Below are positions 59,517 to 64,000 of a stretch of 64,000 bases of DNA, one piece after another (position 1 is the stretch's first letter; every line of letters starts with the position of its first letter). The translations under genes and the position numbers were made by a program. A model generated the notes under the pieces. The model saw nothing but the letters and a program-made list of their open reading frames with translations. It was not told the DNA's origin and made no database searches. The stretch lies in NCBI GenBank assembly GCA_944386055.1, contig CALWZP010000009.1, forward strand, positions 1 through 64,000. Direction: 5' to 3'. The stretch comes from an uncultured Oscillospiraceae bacterium (GTDB taxonomy: Bacteria; Bacillota; Clostridia; Oscillospirales; Oscillospiraceae).

Positions 59517-59975
59517 ATGAAACTGGCCAACGCCCTGTCCCGGCGCGCGGAGCTGCAGGACCGCATCCGCCAGCTGGAGAGCCGGCTGGACAACAACGCC
59601 CTGGTCCAGGAGGGGGAGAACCCCGCGGAGGACCCTGCGGAGCTGTTGGCTGAGCTGGAGGAGAACTGCGCGAAGCTGGAGGACCTGATAGCCCGGATCA
59701 ACCGGACCAACAGCACCGCTCTGGTGGACGGGGTCCCCCTGTCCGATCTGCTGGCCCGGCGGGAGTGCCGGAAGGAAAAGCTGCGCATCCAGCGGGACTT
59801 CCTGCACTCCGCCAGTGCCCTGGTGAACCGCCGCACGGTGGGGGAGATCCGGGTGCGCAGCGCGGTCAATGTCCGGGAGATGCAGAAGGAGCTGGACCGG
59901 CAGTCCAAGCAGCTGCGGGAACTGGATGAGACGATCCAGGAGGCCAACTGGACCATCGAACTGGCAGAGCGATGA
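59517..59975 (+). CDS. DIP1984-family protein (septicolysin-like annotation)
   Basis: The 152-residue helical coiled-coil protein has the family pattern MKLANALSRRAELQDRIRQLESRLDNNALVQEGENPAEDP, then LIARINRTNSTALVDG and LARRECRKEKL. Members are sometimes annotated septicolysin but the function is not established. AAGGAGGAA precedes the ATG. The gene-less segment that follows carries tRNA-like arms. Confidence 0.85.
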   Translation: MKLANALSRRAELQDRIRQLESRLDNNALVQEGENPAEDPAELLAELEENCAKLEDLIARINRTNSTALVDGVPLSDLLARRECRKEKLRIQRDFLHSASALVNRRTVGEIRVRSAVNVREMQKELDRQSKQLRELDETIQEANWTIELAER

Positions 59976-59978
59976 AAG

Positions 59979-60165
59979 ACTGCCGCCCGGGGGCGGTACG
60001 GCAGCACAAGAGGCGGGCGTCAAGCTCCCCGTGCCGGAGCAGATAGGCACACGATTACTGGCAACGAGCGGGACCATTCGTCGGGTTCGACTCCCGGTTT
60101 ATGAGGATGTCCGGAACAGTTACACGGGCACGCTCACACCTTTTTCTGACGACCGGACGCCGGTT
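59979..60165 (+). ncRNA. Candidate structured RNA with tRNA-like D and T arms
   Basis: After a GC hairpin (CTGCCG..CGGCAG, 59979-60003) comes a D-arm-like AGCTC..GGAGCA (GCTC 60024-60027 with GAGC 60037-60040). It is followed by a T-arm-like TCGGG-TTCGACT-CCCGG (60081-60097). No matching acceptor stem was found and the segment between the arms is longer than a normal anticodon arm. A further stem GTCCGG..CCGGAC (60109-60158) follows. This is reminiscent of Y-RNA-like tRNA mimics, but the assignment is tentative. Confidence 0.35.
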
Positions 60166-60254
60166 TTGTGCGGGTGGGTAAGGGGAAACGAAGACCGCCC
60201 CCGGCGGCGCGCAGGCAGGCGCCTTCCCCGAAGGAAGGACCTGGGGAGGATAGG

Positions 60255-60692
60255 ATGAAGACAGTCACCATTTATACCGACGGCGCCTGTTCCGGGAATC
60301 CCGGCCCGGGCGGCTGGGGGGCGATCCTGATGTACGGCCCCCATAAGAAGGAGCTGTCCGGCGGGGAGGCCCGCACCACCAACAACCGCATGGAGCTCAC
60401 CGGCGTCATCACCGCCCTGGAGGCCCTCACCGAGCCCTGCCAGGTGGAGCTGTACTCCGACTCCAAATATGTCATCGACGCCCTGGAGAAGGGCTGGGCC
60501 AAGAGCTGGAAGGCCCGGGGCTGGGTGAAGGGAGACAAGAAGCCCGCCCTGAACCCCGACCTGTGGGAGCGGCTGCTGGAGCTGTGCCAGGTCCACCGGG
60601 TGAACCTCCACTGGGTCAAGGGCCACGCCAGCAATCCATACAACAACCGCTGCGATGAACTGGCGGTGACGGAGAGCCGGAAGTTCCGATAA
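60255..60692 (+). CDS. rnhA: Ribonuclease HI
   Basis: The 145-residue protein has the four catalytic carboxylates in place: Asp9 ([16 protein letters not shown]), Glu47 (NNRMEL), Asp69 (YSDSKYV) and Asp134 (CDELA). His124 and the basic handle ([16 protein letters not shown]) are also present. It cuts RNA in RNA/DNA hybrids. GGGGAGGA precedes the ATG. A fragment of its 3' end is repeated 210 bp downstream. Confidence 0.95.
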   Translation: MKTVTIYTDGACSGNPGPGGWGAILMYGPHKKELSGGEARTTNNRMELTGVITALEALTEPCQVELYSDSKYVIDALEKGWAKSWKARGWVKGDKKPALNPDLWERLLELCQVHRVNLHWVKGHASNPYNNRCDELAVTESRKFR

Positions 60693-60827
60693 CGGGTGGC
60701 CCTTGACCCACCGCCGGGACCCCATTTGCAGCCCAGCGCAGCGGGTGCAGATGGGAAAGGAGGAGCAGCGAAGCGAGCAAGCCCCGCCGCATGCGGCGGG
60801 GCGCGGGATGCGGAGCTTGCGACGACG
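60693..60827. other. 135-bp spacer between rnhA and its duplicated 3' fragment
   Basis: The segment holds a palindrome CCCCGCCGCATGCGGCGGGG (about 60783-60802) and the imperfect dyad GGGTGGCCC..GGGACC. No gene is seen. Confidence 0.5.
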
Positions 60828-60913
60828 CGGGCCACGCCAGCAATCCCTACAACAACTGCTGCGACGAGCTGGCGGTGGCGGAGAGCAAAAAATACCGGCG
60901 GACCGGCGCGTGA
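60828..60913 (+). pseudogene. Duplicated 3' fragment of rnhA
   Basis: The fragment encodes [27 protein letters not shown], matching the last 23 codons of rnhA at about 80% of bases with an extended end. It has no start or ribosome site. The two copies begin at the same point (GGCCACGCCAGCAATCC). Confidence 0.85.
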
Positions 60914-60931
60914 CCGGCCTGCCGGTATTTT
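60889..60931 (+). terminator. Terminator after the rnhA fragment
   Basis: Stem AAAATACCGGC (60889-60899) with GCCGGTATTTT (60921-60931). The arm overlaps the end of the pseudogene, so it probably was the original rnhA terminator. Confidence 0.82.
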
Positions 60932-61017
60932 GCCCTGTTCCCTCAAACGGCGCAGCCCTCAGAGAGCAGAGATGCTGAAAGAAAAAGGCCCCAGGGAAGA
61001 GGCCGCCGGGGAAAACG

Positions 61018-61051
61018 ACACCGCCGTAGGACTTTTGCCCCACGGCGGTGT
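61018..61051 (-). terminator. Terminator of the divIVA operon
   Basis: On the minus strand ACACCGCCGT pairs with ACGGCGGTGT (61018-61027 with 61042-61051), followed by CGTTTTCCCC. Confidence 0.75.
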
Positions 61052-61062
61052 TGTCATGCGTC

Positions 61063-61848
61063 TTACCGGATCTCAAAATCCCGGCCGAACTGCAGATTGT
61101 CAAAATTGATCCGCCGGGTGGGTTCCCCATCCTCCGGCTCCTCGTCGTCCGCCTCGTCATCCTCCTCCGGCTCCTCCCGGCGGCCGCGGGTGCGGAAGGG
61201 GCGGCGGTCGGAGATGCGGCCGGTGTCTTCGGCCGGCTCCTCCTCCCCGTCGTCATCCTCGGGGTCAGCCTGGGGCTGGGGAGCGGGAGACTGGGGCATC
61301 TCCTCCGCCATCAGCTTCTGGATGGTGTCCTCGATCTCCATGGCGGCCACGCTCACCGGGTCGGTGTCCAATCCGGACTTGACCGCAGCGGCGGGAGCGA
61401 CCAGGGAAGAAAGTCCGTCCAGCTGGGCCAGCCCCTGCTGGTGGATGGCCCGGACCTTGCTGACATACTCCGCGGTGGCCTGCTGTGCGGCGGACAGGCG
61501 CAGCTCCTCGGTCTGGATCTCCTGGTGGAGCTGGTCGATGCGGCGCTGGGCGTCGCTCTCCGCTTCCCGAAGCAGAGAGGCCTTCTTGGCCTCCGCCTCC
61601 TTGACCATGTCGTCCGCCAGGCGCTGGGCGGTGAGCAGGGCCTTGCGCATGGCCTCCTCGGTGGAGCGGTATTCCTCCACCTTGTCCGCCAGCACCTTCA
61701 TCTTGCTCTTCAGTACGGCGTTTTCATTGTAAAGACTGGTGTAATCGGCGGTGAGCAGGTCGAGGAACTCGTCCACCATCGCCATGTTGTATCCCCCGAA
61801 GCCCGCCTTGGAAAAGGCGTGCTCCGAAACCTCCTGCGGTGTCAGCAT
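61063..61848 (-). CDS. divIVA: DivIVA-domain division/polarity protein
   Basis: The 261-residue protein has the N-terminal membrane-curvature domain (MLTPQEVSEHAFSKAGFGGYNMAMVDEFLD) and two coiled-coil blocks (about 40-125). The C-terminal tail of about 90 residues is strongly acidic (EDDDGEEEPAED, EEPEEDDEADDEEPEDGE), which is not usual. It localises to the septum and poles. AAGGGGG precedes the ATG. The neighbours sepF and yggS match the conserved ylm division cluster. Confidence 0.93.
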   Translation of the reverse strand: MLTPQEVSEHAFSKAGFGGYNMAMVDEFLDLLTADYTSLYNENAVLKSKMKVLADKVEEYRSTEEAMRKALLTAQRLADDMVKEAEAKKASLLREAESDAQRRIDQLHQEIQTEELRLSAAQQATAEYVSKVRAIHQQGLAQLDGLSSLVAPAAAVKSGLDTDPVSVAAMEIEDTIQKLMAEEMPQSPAPQPQADPEDDDGEEEPAEDTGRISDRRPFRTRGRREEPEEDDEADDEEPEDGEPTRRINFDNLQFGRDFEIR

Positions 61849-61921
61849 TCCAAATCCCCCTTATGGCCCGGGTCCTGCGGGTCCCGTCTCTGTGTGCACA
61901 TATCCGGCCTGTGCCGCGGCG

Positions 61922-62389
61922 TCAAAAATACAGGCCGTTGTTCTCCAGCTCGTCGATGAGATCACCCAAAATATCCACATTGTACGGGGTGATGATGTAG
62001 GTGGAGATGGCGACCTTTTTGATCTTGCCCTCGTTGGCATAGGCCACGCCGGACAAAAAGTCCAGCAGCCGCCGGGCGATCTCCTTGTTGGTCTGCTCCA
62101 GATTGAGCACCACGGTGCGCTTTTCCCGCAGATGGTCGGCGATCTCCGCGGCGTTCTCGAACCGGTCGGGCTTCACCAGCACCACCTGCAGCTGGGTGGT
62201 GGTGTGGATATTCACCACCTTGTTGCTGCGGCGGTTATCTGGCTCAGGGGCATAGGTGCTGTCCATCCGGTCAGACCGGCTGGTGCGCTGGCTCCGGGCG
62301 GGGGGGGGATCCAGCTCCTCGAAGTCGTCGTCCTCCTCCTCGTCCTCGTAAGGGCGGGCCAGGCGCTTGAATTCATCCAAAAAGCTCAT
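61922..62389 (-). CDS. sepF: Cell division protein SepF
   Basis: The 155-residue protein has an N-terminal membrane-binding helix MSFLDEFKRLARPY and an acidic disordered linker. The SepF domain follows (VVLVKPDRFENAAEIADHLREKRTVVLNLEQTNKEIARRLLDFLSGVAYA). SepF tethers FtsZ to the membrane. The ATG at 62389 is chosen because it gives this helix. It is 22 bp after yggS. Confidence 0.96.
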   Translation of the reverse strand: MSFLDEFKRLARPYEDEEEDDDFEELDPPPARSQRTSRSDRMDSTYAPEPDNRRSNKVVNIHTTTQLQVVLVKPDRFENAAEIADHLREKRTVVLNLEQTNKEIARRLLDFLSGVAYANEGKIKKVAISTYIITPYNVDILGDLIDELENNGLYF

Positions 62390-62411
62390 AATCGCAACCT
62401 CCCACGGAATA

Positions 62412-63122
62412 TCATACAGCGCCTGTCCGGGGCGGCCGGGGGCCAAACAGGGCGGTGCCCACCCGTACCAGGGTGGCGCCCTGGGCGACGGCCTCCTCAA
62501 AATCGTCGCTCATCCCCATGGACAGACAGTCTATATCAGAACCATTATGGTCTATTTTCCGTCTTATGTCAACAAAAAGCTGGTACATTGCCGCGAAAAA
62601 GGGACGATTTTTTTCCGGCGCGTCCACCGGGGGCGGGATGGCCATCAGTCCCCGCAGGCGCACATGGTCCAGCGCCGCGGTCTGGAGCGCCAGCTGAACG
62701 GCCCGCTCCGGGGGCAGGCCGCTCTTGCTCTCCTCCCCGGCGATGTTCACCTCCAGCAGGATGTCCTGCACCAGGTCCAGCTTCTCCGCCTGAGCCTGGA
62801 TGGCCTGGAGCAGGTGGAGGGAATCCACCGACTGGATCAGGTCTGCCTTCCCCACCACCTGGCGGACCTTGTTGGTCTGCAGGTGGCCGATGAAGTGCAG
62901 CTGCGCCCCGCGGTAGGCGTCGTCGGCCAGGTGGGCGGTCATCTCCTGCACCCGGTTCTCCCCGCACACGGTGATCCCCGCGGCGATGGCCTGCCGGATG
63001 GTATCAGAGGTCTGGACCTTGGTGGCGGCGCACAGGGTGACCTCCCCGGGATCCCGCCCCGCCGCCCGTGCGGCGGCGTCGATGCGGACGCGCACCGCCT
63101 GCACATTCTCTGCGATGGACAT
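62412..63122 (-). CDS. yggS: YggS/PLPBP family pyridoxal-phosphate homeostasis protein
   Basis: The 236-residue alanine-racemase-like TIM barrel carries Lys35 (CAATKVQ), the PLP Schiff-base lysine. The family motifs FIGHLQTNKVRQVVGKADLIQSVDSLHL and LSMGMSDDFEEAVAQGATLVRVGTALFG are present. It maintains vitamin B6 and amino-acid balance. It is placed in the sepF operon as in many Gram-positive bacteria (ylmE). Confidence 0.95.
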   Translation of the reverse strand: MSIAENVQAVRVRIDAAARAAGRDPGEVTLCAATKVQTSDTIRQAIAAGITVCGENRVQEMTAHLADDAYRGAQLHFIGHLQTNKVRQVVGKADLIQSVDSLHLLQAIQAQAEKLDLVQDILLEVNIAGEESKSGLPPERAVQLALQTAALDHVRLRGLMAIPPPVDAPEKNRPFFAAMYQLFVDIRRKIDHNGSDIDCLSMGMSDDFEEAVAQGATLVRVGTALFGPRPPRTGAV

Positions 63123-63157
63123 GGAAATTCCTTCTTTCTCTCTTGGCCTGTGCGGCC

Positions 63158-64000
63158 TTATCTGACGACCTTGCCGTCGTACAGGTCCTGGGCGGAGACG
63201 ATGATCTCGTCCCCCGCCCGCAGGGCGGTCTTGTCCGAGGCCACCGAGGCCACAATATAGAACTCCCCGCTCTCCTCCAGGATCTCCACCGGCTTGAATT
63301 CCGCCCGGGCGCCCACCACGGCGTACACGCCGTAGACGGTGCGGGTGGTCTCCTCCCCGGTGTCCGGGTCGGTGACTGTCTCCTGGGACAGGTGGACCGA
63401 CTGCTTGGGCACCCGCAGGCCGGAGCGGCTGTCAAAAATGATCTCCACCGTCTGCCGGCGCAGCAGGGTGGTCTGGGCCAGCCCCTCCGAGGAGGAGAAG
63501 ATCACCACCATCCTCCCGTCCTCCTCCGGGCTGACGGATTCCACACGGGCAGCCAGGTCGCCGGAAAAGTCCCGGGAGAAGCGGAGAGTGATCACATCAT
63601 CCTCCTGCAGGCGCTGGGCGTCCTCTGTGTCCAGGATGGCGGCAAAATACCAGCGGGGGTCGGTGATGAGCTTGCACAGGGCGGTGGTGTCCTCCTCCAC
63701 CTGCCGGTCCAAAAGGGCCTCCAGGGAGGATGGGGTCAGGTCGCCCAGGGTGTCGGGGGTGATCAGCGTCTCGTAGCCGTCCACCAGGGCGGAGAAGGTG
63801 CCGGACACCGGGGCGGTGACCGAACGGGTGTCCTGCTCCGCCTGGCTGCGCAGGGAGGACAGCTCCTGCTGGATCTGGCGGTACTGGTCCTGAAGGGTGG
63901 TGTCCCCCGTCTCGCCGTAGGTATAGCTGCGCCGGAGCACCGTGCTCTTCAGCTCCAGCACCTGGTCCTCCAGCTGGGAGAAGTCCCCCCTGGCTGCGGC
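63158..64000 (-). CDS. HlyD/RND-type membrane-fusion-like protein, N-terminus outside the window
   Basis: The frame is open to the right edge, so the start is missing; 280 residues are visible. It has a helical region (QYRQIQQELSSLRSQAEQD), a lipoyl/barrel segment (VTAPVSGTFSALVDGYETLITP), and beta-barrel sequence ending with a periplasmic-adaptor-like domain (RVPKQSVHLSQETVTDPDTGEETTRTVYGVYAVV). This type is regularly encoded upstream of yggS-sepF-divIVA in Oscillospiraceae and may act with division, not classical export. That role is inference. Confidence 0.8.
   Translation of the reverse strand, partial: AAARGDFSQLEDQVLELKSTVLRRSYTYGETGDTTLQDQYRQIQQELSSLRSQAEQDTRSVTAPVSGTFSALVDGYETLITPDTLGDLTPSSLEALLDRQVEEDTTALCKLITDPRWYFAAILDTEDAQRLQEDDVITLRFSRDFSGDLAARVESVSPEEDGRMVVIFSSSEGLAQTTLLRRQTVEIIFDSRSGLRVPKQSVHLSQETVTDPDTGEETTRTVYGVYAVVGARAEFKPVEILEESGEFYIVASVASDKTALRAGDEIIVSAQDLYDGKVVR

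Noticed and set aside
60081-60097. A complete tRNA gene
   Set aside because: Only D- and T-arm-like parts are visible. No seven-base acceptor stem pairs around them and the anticodon region is too long. It is kept only as a tRNA-like candidate.
1-64000. CRISPR array, prophage, insertion sequence with transposase, or antiphage locus
   Set aside because: I saw no regularly spaced short direct repeats, no transposase, integrase or phage structural gene, and no recognisable defence protein. The repeats are long, few and hairpin-rich.

Overview
The window is 64 kb of GC-rich DNA from a spore-forming member of the Firmicutes, most likely an Oscillospiraceae-type gut anaerobe related to Flavonifractor, Lawsonibacter or Intestinimonas. 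The evidence is a GerA-type germination operon, two T-box leaders, NfnAB, a DarA/HolB/RicT cluster, SepF/DivIVA and the Firmicutes origin order rpmH-dnaA-dnaN-yaaA-recF-remB-gyrB-gyrA, together with high-GC codon use and TTGNNN/TATAAT promoters. The genus is inferred from gene content; no database search was run.

Layout. Positions 1-3.9 kb hold a gerKA-gerKC-gerKB operon on the minus strand, with two strong promoters firing out of the left edge. From 4 to 9.4 kb are the electron-bifurcating NfnAB pair, a 600-bp repeat-rich gap, tadA and a membrane-anchored GH26 glycosidase. From 9.7 to 17.2 kb are mfd, a PpiC-type foldase lipoprotein and a SERCA-like P-type ATPase. From 17.2 to 23.2 kb are an FtsX/MacB-type ABC exporter with a very large coiled-coil domain, a divergent TetR regulator and a YitT protein. 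From 23.3 to 26.7 kb a T-box leader controls a tiny zinc-ribbon gene and ileS. From 26.8 to 34.9 kb is the chromosome-segregation block (Noc/ParB paralogue, three parS-like sites, parA, parB, a membrane coiled-coil protein), then serS, mscL, rsmG, minD and mgsA. From 35.3 to 41.8 kb a second T-box leads a GNAT gene, hisS, two odd membrane-anchored paralogues and aspS.

From 42.5 to 48.5 kb, on the minus strand, are the rpmH-rnpA-yidD-yidC-jag and darA-holB-ricT operons. The origin lies at 48.6-50.3 kb, with a DnaA-box cluster between dnaA and dnaN. On its plus-strand side follow dnaN, yaaA, recF, remB, gyrB, gyrA, three poorly characterised genes including a DIP1984-family protein, a possible tRNA-like non-coding RNA and rnhA. 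The window closes with divIVA, sepF, yggS and a truncated HlyD-like adaptor on the minus strand.

The least ordinary parts are not the housekeeping genes. A family of composite interspersed repeats (27.8, 39.0, 42.0 and 52.8 kb) shares a 56-bp hairpin terminus. One copy is bounded by inverted termini like a non-autonomous mobile element, and two copies share about 560 bp in inverted orientation on either side of the parAB-hisS block, so that 11-kb segment could invert. The 3' ends of hisS and rnhA are each followed by a duplicated fragment of themselves. The hisS case also produced two paralogous membrane-anchored proteins with an identical anchor and strongly diverged outer domains. The ileS T-box drives an extra zinc-ribbon ORF whose ribosome-binding region duplicates that of ileS.
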